DNA of 52,904 nucleotides from UBA1858 sp039182865 (lineage in GTDB: Bacteria > Pseudomonadota > Gammaproteobacteria > UBA4575): contig JBCDBX010000005.1 in NCBI GenBank assembly GCA_039182865.1, positions 1 through 52,904 of the forward strand, written 5' to 3'. Made by a program: the position numbers and the translations under genes. The notes under the pieces were generated by a model. It was given only the letters and a program-made list of their open reading frames with translations, did not search any database and was not told the origin of the DNA. Positions 34,844-43,990 of the stretch are shown here, one piece after another. Position 1 is the stretch's first letter, and every line of letters begins with the position of its first letter.

Positions 34844-35395
34844 ATGCCAGAGCAACCTGAAGATAAACAAACAGATCAAGACGAAAACGAATTGGAGCAA
34901 GCGCAAGAAGGAAGTGTGATTGTTGAAGATGATGAAGATGTTGAGCAAGCGCTTCAAGCAGCTCATGATAAAGCAGAAAAGCATTGGGAAATGTTTGTTC
35001 GTTCACAGGCGGAAATTGAAAACGTAAAACGTCGAGCGGAAAAAGATTTAGAAAGTGCGCATAAATTTGCACTGGAAAAATTCAGTCTGGAGTTACTTGC
35101 CGTTAAAGACAGTCTTGAGCTAGGTTTGAGCTCAGAGGATGCTGATGCCAATAAACTTAGAGAAGGTACTGAGCTAACGCTAAAGATGCTGACTCAGGCA
35201 ATGGAGAAATTTAATATCCAAGTGGTTGATCCTGTAGGCGAAGCTTTTGATCCAAATGTTCATCAGGCGATGACCATGCAGGAAACATCGGAATATGAAC
35301 CCAATACGGTGATTTCGGTGATGCAAAAGGGTTATCTCCTAAATGATCGTCTATTAAGGCCCGCAATGGTCGTCGTGGCAAAGGCCTCTGCTTAA
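34844..35395 (+). CDS. grpE: GrpE, nucleotide exchange factor of DnaK
   Basis: 183 residues from the second of two adjacent ATGs (34844), chosen because AGGAG ends 5 bases before it but only 2 before the first. An acidic N-terminus, a long helical dimer stalk (EKHWEMFVRSQAEIENVKRRAEKD) and the C-terminal beta domain with GEAFDPNVHQAM and RLLRPAMVVVAK. It releases ADP from DnaK. 116 bases separate hrcA from grpE. Confidence 0.96.
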   Translation: MPEQPEDKQTDQDENELEQAQEGSVIVEDDEDVEQALQAAHDKAEKHWEMFVRSQAEIENVKRRAEKDLESAHKFALEKFSLELLAVKDSLELGLSSEDADANKLREGTELTLKMLTQAMEKFNIQVVDPVGEAFDPNVHQAMTMQETSEYEPNTVISVMQKGYLLNDRLLRPAMVVVAKASA

Positions 35396-35430
35396 ACTTT
35401 TAAAAATATCAAAAAACAGGGAGTATTAGG

Positions 35431-35458
35431 CTTGAATTCCACAATTTTGCCCTGATAT
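35431..35458 (+). promoter_or_regulatory. Sigma32 promoter of dnaK
   Basis: CTTGAA (35431-35436), 13 bases, then CCCTGATAT (35450-35458), a close match to the heat-shock promoter CTTGAA-N13/14-CCCCATnT. It ends 52 bases before the dnaK ATG. Its presence, with no CIRCE site nearby, indicates sigma32 control of dnaK even though hrcA is present. Confidence 0.75.
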
Positions 35459-35510
35459 TTAAATCTATATCTTATTAGTTAAGAAATTCTTGTATTTTGG
35501 AGTGTAGAAA

Positions 35511-37430
35511 ATGGGAAAAATAATTGGAATCGACCTGGGTACTACTAATTCATGCGTATCTGTCATGGATGGTGGATCAGCCAAGGTGATAGAAAACAGT
35601 GAAGGTGATCGTACAACACCTTCCGTTGTAGCATTTAATGAAGGCGAGGAAGTATTAGTGGGGCAATCTGCCAAGCGCCAAGCAGTAACTAATCCAGAAA
35701 ATACTTTCTTTGCGGTGAAGCGTCTTATCGGACGTCGCTTTGAAGAAGATGAAGTGCAGAAAGATATCAAACTTGTGCCATACAAAATTATCAAAGCTGA
35801 TAATGGTGATGCATGGTTAGAAGCACATGGAAATAAAATGGCAGCACCTGAAGTGTCTGCACGTGTATTGATGAAAATGAAAAAGACGGCAGAAGAATAC
35901 CTTGGTGAAGAAATCACCGAGGCGGTCATTACTGTGCCTGCTTATTTCAATGACTCACAACGTCAAGCCACTAAAGACGCAGGTAAAATTGCAGGTCTAG
36001 ATGTTAAACGAATCATTAATGAACCTACGGCTGCTGCCTTGGCTTATGGTATGGATAAGCAACAGGGTGATCGCAAGATTGTTGTTTACGATTTAGGTGG
36101 TGGTACGTTCGATATATCGGTTATAGAAATTGCCGAAATTGATGGTGAGCATCAGTTCGAAGTACTTTCAACCAATGGTGATACTTTTCTCGGCGGTGAA
36201 GATTTTGATTTACGTTTAATTGATTATCTTGCAGATGAATTCAAGAAAGATCAGGGTGTTGATTTACATAACGATCCACTTGCGCTTCAGCGTCTGAAAG
36301 AAGCGGCAGAAAAAGCTAAGATTGAATTGTCTTCTTCTCAACAAACTGAAGTGAATCTACCTTATATTACTGCTGATGCAAGTGGTCCTAAACACTTAAA
36401 TATCAAAGTAACACGTGCCAAGTTAGAATCTTTAGTCGAAGATTTAATTCAGCGCACTATTGAGCCATGCAAAGTTGCGTTAAAAGATGCAGGTTTGAGC
36501 GCATCTGACATCAATGATGTCATTCTAGTCGGTGGTCAGATTCGCATGCCTAAGGTTCAGGAAGCTGTGCAAAACTTTTTTGGTAAAGAGCCACGTAAAG
36601 ATGTAAATCCTGATGAAGCTGTTGCAATGGGTGCAGCAATACAGGCAGGTGTTCTTGGTGGAGATGTAAAAGACGTACTTTTACTTGATGTCACACCATT
36701 ATCACTTGGTATTGAAACCCTTGGCGGTGTGATGACTAAACTTATCGAGAAAAATACAACGATCCCAACAACAGCATCTCAAGTATTCTCTACAGCTGAA
36801 GATAATCAAACCGCCGTGACTGTTCATGTATTGCAAGGCGAACGTGACCAGGCCACAGGTAATAAATCACTCGGTCGTTTTGATCTTACGGATATTCCAC
36901 CAGCACAACGTGGCATTCCGCAAATTGAAGTTAGCTTCGATATTGATGCGAACGGTATCTTGAACGTATCTGCCAAAGATAAAGCCACTGGCAAAGAGCA
37001 ATCTATTGTAATTAAGGCATCTAGTGGGTTATCTGATGACGAAATTGATAAGATGGTCAAAGATGCTGAGGCGCACGCTGAAGAAGATCGTAAGTTCCAA
37101 GAGCTTGTAGGTGTGCGTAACCAGGCTGAAGCTATGATTCATGCAACCGAAAAATCACTCAGTGAAATGGGTGACAAGGTAGAAGCAGAAGAAAAGTCTA
37201 GTATTGAATCTGCCATTAAAGATTTGCGTGATATTTTAGACTCTGGCGATAAAGAAGGCATTGAGAGTAAAACAACTGCGTTAGCAGAAGTGTCAAGTAA
37301 GCTTGCTGAACAGATGTATGCAAACGCAGGTACAGATGCGTCAGGTGCTGAACAAGCTGCTGGCAGTGAAAAGCCTTCAGATGATGTGGTCGATGCAGAA
37401 TTTGAAGAAGTGAAAGAAAACAAATCTTAA
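35511..37430 (+). CDS. dnaK: Chaperone DnaK (Hsp70)
   Basis: 639 residues. Nucleotide-binding domain with GIDLGTTNS, PAYFNDSQRQATKDAG and VYDLGGGTFD; linker DVLLLDVTPLSLG; substrate-binding domain, helical lid and the C-terminal EEVK motif (DAEFEEVKENKS). ATP-driven holdase/foldase working with GrpE and DnaJ. GGAG eight bases before the ATG. Followed by a strong intrinsic terminator before dnaJ. Confidence 0.99.
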   Translation: MGKIIGIDLGTTNSCVSVMDGGSAKVIENSEGDRTTPSVVAFNEGEEVLVGQSAKRQAVTNPENTFFAVKRLIGRRFEEDEVQKDIKLVPYKIIKADNGDAWLEAHGNKMAAPEVSARVLMKMKKTAEEYLGEEITEAVITVPAYFNDSQRQATKDAGKIAGLDVKRIINEPTAAALAYGMDKQQGDRKIVVYDLGGGTFDISVIEIAEIDGEHQFEVLSTNGDTFLGGEDFDLRLIDYLADEFKKDQGVDLHNDPLALQRLKEAAEKAKIELSSSQQTEVNLPYITADASGPKHLNIKVTRAKLESLVEDLIQRTIEPCKVALKDAGLSASDINDVILVGGQIRMPKVQEAVQNFFGKEPRKDVNPDEAVAMGAAIQAGVLGGDVKDVLLLDVTPLSLGIETLGGVMTKLIEKNTTIPTTASQVFSTAEDNQTAVTVHVLQGERDQATGNKSLGRFDLTDIPPAQRGIPQIEVSFDIDANGILNVSAKDKATGKEQSIVIKASSGLSDDEIDKMVKDAEAHAEEDRKFQELVGVRNQAEAMIHATEKSLSEMGDKVEAEEKSSIESAIKDLRDILDSGDKEGIESKTTALAEVSSKLAEQMYANAGTDASGAEQAAGSEKPSDDVVDAEFEEVKENKS

Positions 37431-37454
37431 ATTCTGAATCTCATAAACAACAAC

Positions 37455-37493
37455 AAGTCCGAAAGCAATTACTGCTCTCGGACTTTGGTTTTT
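37455..37493 (+). terminator. Intrinsic terminator between dnaK and dnaJ
   Basis: AAGTCCGA-A-AGC and GCT-C-TCGGACTT form an 11-12 bp stem with one mismatch around AATTACT, followed by GGTTTTT. It would reduce or uncouple dnaJ transcription from dnaK. Confidence 0.8.
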
Positions 37494-37520
37494 CTGGGAA
37501 ATTAAAATTAAAGTAAGCTG

Positions 37521-38651
37521 ATGGCTAAAAGGGATTATTACGAAGTACTGGGTGTGTCACGTGAAGTCAGTGACGGTGAACTTAAAGTCTCCTATCGTCG
37601 CTTGGCAATGAAATATCATCCTGACCGAAATGCGAATGATGAAGAAGCATCACTTAAGTTCAAAGAAGCGAAAGAGGCTTATGATGTGCTATCAGATAAT
37701 CAAAAACGTGCTATCTATGATCAATATGGACATGAGGGTATAGAACGACAAGGAGGTTTCTCCCAAGGCGGTGCCGATTTTGGTGACATTTTTGGCGATA
37801 TTTTTGGTGATATCTTTGGCGGAGGTCGTGGCGGCCAAAATCGTGCCTACCGCGGTGCAGACTTACAATATAATCTCGAATTAAGTTTGGAAGAAGCGGT
37901 TTTTGGAACAGAGTCCGAGATAGAAATTGCCTCTAAACAAACATGTGAATCATGTGCGGGTACTGGTGCAGAGGAAGGTTCCTCGCTAGAAACATGTCCC
38001 ACATGCGGAGGTGTTGGCCAAGTACGTATGCAACAAGGCTTCTTTTCCATTCAACAAACCTGTCCAAAGTGTCATGGGCGTGGAAAAATAATTACTAACC
38101 CCTGCAAAGTATGCCATGGCGCAGGTGTCGTTAATAAACAACGCAAACTCTCAGTTAAAGTGCCGGCGGGTGTTGATACAGGAGATCGAATTCGCCTGGC
38201 AAATGAAGGTGAGGCAGGTGAGAATGGTGGCCCTGCAGGTGATTTGTATGTGCAAATACATGTAAAACAGCATCCTTTATTCGAACGCGATGGCGAACAC
38301 TTGCATTGTGAAATCCCTATCAGTTTTGTCACCGCAGCATTAGGTGGTGAAGTTGATATACCAACGCTTGATGGAAAGCTTAATCTTAAAATTCCGGCTG
38401 AAACACAAACGGGAAAACAATTTAGACTACGTGGTAAAGGTGTGACTCCAGTAAGGGGCGGTGCGCAAGGTGATTTGTATGTGCATACATTAATAGAAAC
38501 GCCAGTGCATCTTAATAAGCAACAAAAAGAATTGCTTGAACAATTTGAATCATCAATTAAAGAAGGTGGTAAAAAACATTATCCAAAATCTGAGGGCTGG
38601 GTAGGTGGCGTTAAAAACTTTTTTGATGATCTAAAATTTTGGGCAGATTGA
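37521..38651 (+). CDS. dnaJ: Chaperone DnaJ (Hsp40, type I)
   Basis: 376 residues. J-domain with HPD (about 33-35, KYHPDRN), a glycine/phenylalanine-rich stretch that contains three tandem copies of FGDI (about 89-100), a zinc centre with four CxxCxGxG motifs (CESCAGTG, CPTCGGVG, CPKCHGRG, CKVCHGAG) and the two C-terminal beta domains. It delivers substrates to DnaK and stimulates its ATPase. It lies behind the terminator that follows dnaK, so its expression may depend on read-through. Confidence 0.98.
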   Translation: MAKRDYYEVLGVSREVSDGELKVSYRRLAMKYHPDRNANDEEASLKFKEAKEAYDVLSDNQKRAIYDQYGHEGIERQGGFSQGGADFGDIFGDIFGDIFGGGRGGQNRAYRGADLQYNLELSLEEAVFGTESEIEIASKQTCESCAGTGAEEGSSLETCPTCGGVGQVRMQQGFFSIQQTCPKCHGRGKIITNPCKVCHGAGVVNKQRKLSVKVPAGVDTGDRIRLANEGEAGENGGPAGDLYVQIHVKQHPLFERDGEHLHCEIPISFVTAALGGEVDIPTLDGKLNLKIPAETQTGKQFRLRGKGVTPVRGGAQGDLYVHTLIETPVHLNKQQKELLEQFESSIKEGGKKHYPKSEGWVGGVKNFFDDLKFWAD

Positions 38652-38685
38652 GTTACTTATTTAGTGAAGGAGTAAGATAGCATCT

Positions 38686-39492
38686 ATGACAACTAATATT
38701 GCAATCAATGGGGCTACTGGTCGAATGGGTCGAGCATTAGTGCATGCATGCACTGAGTACAAAGAATCTACTCTATGCGCGGCGCTCGTGCGTGAAAATT
38801 CAAAATTTATCGATCAGGATGCTGGTGTAGTAGCAGGTATAGTTGAACAAGGTATTGCTATAAGTTCTAACCGCATAGATGTACCTGGATGCTGTGATAT
38901 CTGGATTGATTTCACTTTGCCAGAAGGCGTGATGAATGCCATGAGTTTCTGTGTCGAGAAAAAAATACCTATGGTGATTGGTTCTACTGGTTTCTCCAAT
39001 GAGCAAAAGTGTGTGATTGCCGAAGCCGCACAGGAAATCCCCGTTGTATTTGCCCCTAATATGAGTGTTGGGGTAAATCTATGTTTAAGTATCCTAAAGA
39101 CTGCAGCTCGCACATTGGGTGAAGATTATGATGTCGAAATTGTCGAAGCTCATCATAAAAACAAAGTGGATGCACCATCAGGTACAGCCATTAGAATGGG
39201 AGAAGTAATTGCCGATACCCAAGGAATCGATCTCAGTGAAAAAGCAGAATATACACGTCATGGGAATATTGGCGTGCGAGAGAAAGGTGTCATTGGATTT
39301 CAGACAATACGGGCGGGCGATATTGTGGGTGAACATACTGTTACCTTTGCTGGAATTGGTGAGCGAATTGAAATTGCACATAAAGCCTCTAGTCGTTTAA
39401 CTTTTGCCCGCGGCGCAATACGAGCCGCAATCTGGTTAAAAGGTAAACCGGCAGGGCTATATGATATGCAAGACGTTTTAGGCCTCTCCTAA
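38686..39492 (+). CDS. dapB: 4-hydroxy-tetrahydrodipicolinate reductase
   Basis: 268 residues. N-terminal Rossmann site GATGRMG, and the catalytic histidine/lysine in EAHHKNKVDAPSGTA. It makes tetrahydrodipicolinate with NAD(P)H in the lysine and diaminopimelate pathway. AAGGAG lies 13 bases before the ATG, longer than optimal, with no alternative start between. The dnaJ-dapB-carA order is common in gammaproteobacteria. Confidence 0.97.
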   Translation: MTTNIAINGATGRMGRALVHACTEYKESTLCAALVRENSKFIDQDAGVVAGIVEQGIAISSNRIDVPGCCDIWIDFTLPEGVMNAMSFCVEKKIPMVIGSTGFSNEQKCVIAEAAQEIPVVFAPNMSVGVNLCLSILKTAARTLGEDYDVEIVEAHHKNKVDAPSGTAIRMGEVIADTQGIDLSEKAEYTRHGNIGVREKGVIGFQTIRAGDIVGEHTVTFAGIGERIEIAHKASSRLTFARGAIRAAIWLKGKPAGLYDMQDVLGLS

Positions 39493-39562
39493 AAATCTAT
39501 TTTTAGATCTATCGGCCTAAGGCCACTTGAAGTACAATCCAGTCATTCATTAATTGATTTAG

Positions 39563-39593
39563 ACGGGACTCCTTAGCAGGTGTCCCGTTTTTT
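39563..39593 (+). terminator. Intrinsic terminator in the carA leader
   Basis: ACGGGAC (39563-39569) and GTCCCGT (39582-39588) form a 7-bp GC-rich stem, extended by CCT/AGG across a T-T mismatch, loop TAGC, followed by six T residues. It ends 12 bases before the carA ribosome site. It can end dapB transcripts, but its nearness to carA makes attenuation of carAB possible. CTAAGG at 39517-39522 is complementary to the loop-side CCTTAG (39571-39576), a weak candidate antiterminator. Confidence 0.8.
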
Positions 39594-39616
39594 ACATGCA
39601 CGCTCAGGAGGAATGT

Positions 39617-40750
39617 TTGAGTACACCTGCTTATCTCGTACTTGAAGATGGAACTATATTCCAGGGCATTTCTATTGGCGCTAAAGGCACTACAGTTGGT
39701 GAAGTCGTTTTCAATACTGCCATGACTGGCTATCAAGAAATACTTACTGACCCTTCCTACTGCAAACAAATTGTCACGCTGACCTATCCTCATATTGGGA
39801 ACGTGGGTGTTAATCAAGAAGACTGGGAATCAAAGAATATTTATGCAGCGGGATTAGTCATTCGTGATCTTCCGGTGACCAGTTCTAACTGGCGATGTGA
39901 GCAATCACTTGAAGAATATTTAATAAGTCACAATATTATTGCCATCGCTGATATCGACACACGGAGTTTGACGCGTTGTTTAAGAGAAAAAGGTTCATTA
40001 AACGGAGTCATAGGTGCGGGCGATGTCAACATTGAAGACTTGCAAAAACAAGCGAACGAATTTGCAGGTCTAAAGGGAATGGACCTCGCTAAAGAAGTGA
40101 CAACAGGTTCGGCGTATGCCTGGGCAGATGGTGTTTGGTCACTTAAACAAGGCTACACAAGAAAACAAAATGACAATGCATTTAAAGTCGTCGCATTAGA
40201 TTATGGCGTTAAACACAATATTCTTAGAATTTTGCATGACATGAATTGCGAGATCGAAGTCTTGCCAGCTAAAACATCGTTCGATGAGCTAAGTAAGAAA
40301 AATCCTGAAGGTGTATTTTTATCAAATGGGCCTGGCGATCCTGAGCCTTGCGATTACGCCATTAATATGATCACGCAAGTGGTTGATGCCGGCATTCCAA
40401 CATTTGGTATTTGCTTAGGTCATCAGTTGTTAGGTTTAGCGTGCGGTGCGCAAACGATCAAAATGAAATTCGGGCATCATGGGGCAAATCATCCCGTTAA
40501 AGATTTAGCCTCTGGGAAAGTCATGATCAGTAGTCAGAATCATGGATTCGCAGTTGATGAAGCGTCTTTGCCCGACACATTGCAACCCACGCATCGCTCC
40601 CTCTTTGATGGCAGCTTACAAGGCATGCGACATAGTGATTTACCTGCATACGGTTTTCAAGGACATCCCGAAGCAAGTCCAGGGCCGCATGATGTGCGCG
40701 AATTATTTAAGCCATTTATCAATGCCATGCAAGAAAAACGAGCGTCATAA
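39617..40750 (+). CDS. carA: Carbamoyl-phosphate synthase small subunit (glutaminase)
   Basis: 377 residues from TTG 39617. AGGAGG (39606-39611) is exactly five bases before it; an ATG at 39596 would run through that ribosome site and add seven residues that the family lacks. The N-terminal domain begins PAYLVLEDGTIF; the C-terminal class I glutamine amidotransferase has the nucleophile in FGICLGHQ and the histidine-glutamate pair in GHPEASPGP. It supplies ammonia to CarB for arginine and pyrimidine synthesis. The gap to carB is two bases. Confidence 0.97.
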   Translation: MSTPAYLVLEDGTIFQGISIGAKGTTVGEVVFNTAMTGYQEILTDPSYCKQIVTLTYPHIGNVGVNQEDWESKNIYAAGLVIRDLPVTSSNWRCEQSLEEYLISHNIIAIADIDTRSLTRCLREKGSLNGVIGAGDVNIEDLQKQANEFAGLKGMDLAKEVTTGSAYAWADGVWSLKQGYTRKQNDNAFKVVALDYGVKHNILRILHDMNCEIEVLPAKTSFDELSKKNPEGVFLSNGPGDPEPCDYAINMITQVVDAGIPTFGICLGHQLLGLACGAQTIKMKFGHHGANHPVKDLASGKVMISSQNHGFAVDEASLPDTLQPTHRSLFDGSLQGMRHSDLPAYGFQGHPEASPGPHDVRELFKPFINAMQEKRAS

Positions 40751-40752
40751 AT

Positions 40753-43700
40753 ATGGCTAAACGCGAAGATATTCATTCAGTGCTATTAATCGGTGCTGGA
40801 CCTATAGTAATAGGGCAAGCTTGTGAATTTGATTACTCAGGTGTGCAAGCATGTAAAGCTTTACGTCAAGAAGGCTATAAAGTCATTTTGGTAAACTCAA
40901 ATCCGGCAACGATAATGACAGACCCGGATACAGCCGATGTTATTTATATCGAACCGATCACTTGGCAAACCGTAGCTAAAATAATTGAACGCGAAAAACC
41001 CGATGCTTTACTGCCAACTATGGGCGGACAAACTGCGTTGAATTGCGCATTGGATTTAGATCGCGAAGGTGTTCTAGAAAAATTTAATGTCGAGATGATC
41101 GGAGCTTCAAAAGAGGCGATCGATACCGCAGAGGATCGTGAGAAATTTAAAATCGCGATGAATGAGATCGGACTTGAGTCTGCACGCTCTGCTGTAGCAC
41201 ACAGCATGGAGGAGGCCTTGCAAATTCAACCACAAGTGGGTTTTCCAACCATTATCCGTCCTTCATTTACCTTGGGCGGTAGCGGCGGTGGCATTGCGTA
41301 TAACATGGAAGAGTTTGAATCCATCGTAACACGTGGTTTAGATCTTTCACCCACTACGGAAGTATTGCTAGAAGAATCCTTATTAGGTTGGAAAGAATAT
41401 GAAATGGAAGTGGTTCGCGATAACGCGGATAACTGCATTATTATCTGTTCTATTGAAAACCTTGATCCTATGGGTGTGCATACCGGTGACTCCATTACAA
41501 TTGCGCCTGCCCAAACCTTAACAGACAAGGAGTATCAAATTATGCGTAATGCTTCGATTGAAGTATTACGAAAAATAGGTGTCGATACTGGGGGTTCAAA
41601 TGTTCAGTTTGCAGTTAATCCAAAAGATGGACGCTTAGTAGTTATTGAGATGAATCCACGTGTCTCGCGTTCGTCTGCACTTGCATCAAAGGCAACTGGT
41701 TTTCCTATTGCCAAAGTTGCAGCGAAATTGGCTGTTGGATATACCTTAGATGAACTAGATAACGAAATCACGGGCGGCATGACACCGGCATCCTTCGAGC
41801 CAACCATTGATTATGTAGTTACAAAAGTACCACGCTTTGCATTTGAAAAATTCCCGCAAGCGCCTGCTATTTTAAGTACGCAAATGAAATCTGTGGGAGA
41901 AGTGATGGCGATTGGCCGAACGTTTCAGGAATCCTTACAAAAAGCATTACGCGGATTAGAGACAGGCATGGATGGTTTAAATCCTGTGATTGATCGTGCA
42001 AGCGCAGATTGGCAACACGAACTAGATGAACGCGTACTCGAAACGTGTCCAAGTCGTTTATGGTATGTCGCCGATGCGATGCGTGAGGGTTATAGTCTTG
42101 AAAAATTATTTGAGATGACAGCTATCGATCCATGGTTCCTCGCACAAATTAAAGAAATTATCGATTTAGAAGCTGATCTACAATCTAAATCTCTCACACA
42201 AATTTCTTTTGATGAATTATTTCGCTTAAAACAAAAAGGATTTTCGGATCGCCGCATAGCTCAGTTGCTTGATGGTCAGACAGAAACCACTGTACGTAAT
42301 TATCGATGGAAAAATTCTGTGCATCCAGTTTATAAACGTGTTGATACATGTGCGGCAGAATTTTCAACGAGTACGGCTTATATGTATTCAAGCTATGAAT
42401 CCGAGTGTGAAGCCAACCCTTCGGATAAAGAAAAAATCATGGTGTTAGGCGGTGGTCCAAATCGAATCGGGCAAGGCATCGAATTTGATTACTGTTGTGT
42501 GCATGCGGCACTTGCCATGCGTGAAGATGGTTATGAAACCATAATGGTGAACTGCAATCCTGAAACTGTTTCAACCGATTACGATACATCTGATAGATTG
42601 TTTTTCGATCCTCTAACATTAGAAGATGTACTAGAAATTTGCCGCGTTGAAAAGCCTAAAGGGGTGATTGTTCAATTTGGAGGTCAAACGCCTCTAAAAC
42701 TTGCCCGAGATCTTGAGGCGGCGGGTGTGCCTATTATTGGCACCAGTCCCGATTCAATTGACCTTGCTGAAGATAGAGAACGCTTCCAGGAGCTGGTTAA
42801 TAAGTTAGAGTTATTGCAACCTCCCAATGCAACGGCAAAAAGTGCCGAAGAGGCAGTCCCTTTAGCCAATCAAATAGGATATCCAGTAGTTGTACGTCCA
42901 TCTTATGTATTGGGAGGTCGTGCGATGGAAATTGTTTATAACGATGAAGACTTAACGCATTACATGAAAACTGCTGTGTCGGTTTCTAATGACTCGCCAG
43001 TCTTACTTGATCGTTTTCTTGCAGATGCCACTGAAATTGATGTTGATGCAATTTGTGATGGCGAAGATGTATTTATTGGTGGCATTATGCAACATATCGA
43101 ACAAGCCGGTATTCATTCGGGTGATTCTGCCTGTGCGTTACCACCGCATTCCTTAACAGAAGATACACAAGAACGTATTCGTGACATGACGCGTAAATTA
43201 GCTTTTGGGTTAAATGTGATTGGCTTGATGAATATTCAGTTTGCCGTAAAAGGTAATGATATTTATTTATTGGAAGTTAATCCACGTGCATCACGCACGG
43301 TACCGTTTGTTTCCAAGTCTATCGGTTTGCCTTTAGCCAAAATCGCCGCGCGCTGCATGTCGGGTAAAAAGTTAGCAGAGTTAGATGTAACTAAAGAAAT
43401 TATTCCTGAACACTTTTCTGTAAAAGAAGCGGTATTCCCATTCATCAAGTTTATCGATGTCGACCCCATTCTCGGTCCAGAAATGAAATCTACAGGCGAA
43501 GTGATGGGTGTTGGTAAAACCTTTGGTGAGGCTTTTGCAAAGTCTCAGTCTGCCGCAGGCGTAGATTTTCCACTCAATGGAACCGTGCTTATTAGTGTGC
43601 GCAATGAAGATAAAGAAGCGGCTTCAGAGTTAGCCGCAGAACTGGTTAAAATTGGCTTTGATATTGTCGCAACAGGAGGAACCTCAGATTTTCTTAATGC

Positions 43701-43977
43701 TAAAAAAATTCCTTGTAAGCCGATCAACAAAGTACGACAAGGTCGACCCCATATTGTAGATATGATAATTGATCAGAAAATTGATCTCATCATTAATACA
43801 ACTGAAGGTAAACAGGCCATTGCCGATTCATTCACGATCCGTCGCAAGGCACTGCAACAAAAAATTTGTTATACCACGACAATTTCAGGTGCCTGGGCGC
43901 TAAAAGAGGCTATTGAACAAGAAGCTACAAAAGATGTCTATCCACTTCATAACCTTCATGCAGAATTAAAAAATTAA
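40753..43977 (+). CDS. carB: Carbamoyl-phosphate synthase large subunit
   Basis: 1074 residues, full length. Two homologous ATP-grasp halves (about 1-400 and 555-935) each with a GAGPIVIGQACEFDYSG- or GGGPNRIGQGIEFDYCC-type start, an oligomerisation domain between them and the C-terminal allosteric MGS-like domain (from about 940; VATGGTSDFL) that binds UMP and ornithine. It combines bicarbonate, ammonia from CarA and two ATP. Two bases behind carA, 13 before greA. Confidence 0.98.
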   Translation: MAKREDIHSVLLIGAGPIVIGQACEFDYSGVQACKALRQEGYKVILVNSNPATIMTDPDTADVIYIEPITWQTVAKIIEREKPDALLPTMGGQTALNCALDLDREGVLEKFNVEMIGASKEAIDTAEDREKFKIAMNEIGLESARSAVAHSMEEALQIQPQVGFPTIIRPSFTLGGSGGGIAYNMEEFESIVTRGLDLSPTTEVLLEESLLGWKEYEMEVVRDNADNCIIICSIENLDPMGVHTGDSITIAPAQTLTDKEYQIMRNASIEVLRKIGVDTGGSNVQFAVNPKDGRLVVIEMNPRVSRSSALASKATGFPIAKVAAKLAVGYTLDELDNEITGGMTPASFEPTIDYVVTKVPRFAFEKFPQAPAILSTQMKSVGEVMAIGRTFQESLQKALRGLETGMDGLNPVIDRASADWQHELDERVLETCPSRLWYVADAMREGYSLEKLFEMTAIDPWFLAQIKEIIDLEADLQSKSLTQISFDELFRLKQKGFSDRRIAQLLDGQTETTVRNYRWKNSVHPVYKRVDTCAAEFSTSTAYMYSSYESECEANPSDKEKIMVLGGGPNRIGQGIEFDYCCVHAALAMREDGYETIMVNCNPETVSTDYDTSDRLFFDPLTLEDVLEICRVEKPKGVIVQFGGQTPLKLARDLEAAGVPIIGTSPDSIDLAEDRERFQELVNKLELLQPPNATAKSAEEAVPLANQIGYPVVVRPSYVLGGRAMEIVYNDEDLTHYMKTAVSVSNDSPVLLDRFLADATEIDVDAICDGEDVFIGGIMQHIEQAGIHSGDSACALPPHSLTEDTQERIRDMTRKLAFGLNVIGLMNIQFAVKGNDIYLLEVNPRASRTVPFVSKSIGLPLAKIAARCMSGKKLAELDVTKEIIPEHFSVKEAVFPFIKFIDVDPILGPEMKSTGEVMGVGKTFGEAFAKSQSAAGVDFPLNGTVLISVRNEDKEAASELAAELVKIGFDIVATGGTSDFLNAKKIPCKPINKVRQGRPHIVDMIIDQKIDLIINTTEGKQAIADSFTIRRKALQQKICYTTTISGAWALKEAIEQEATKDVYPLHNLHAELKN

Positions 43978-43990
43978 ATTATCTAATAAG

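Noticed and set aside
34815..35072. Minus-strand frame opposite grpE, and similar antisense frames in lon, carB, dnaK and ftsH
   Set aside because: They are shadows of strongly supported genes, with low-complexity translations and no ribosome site.
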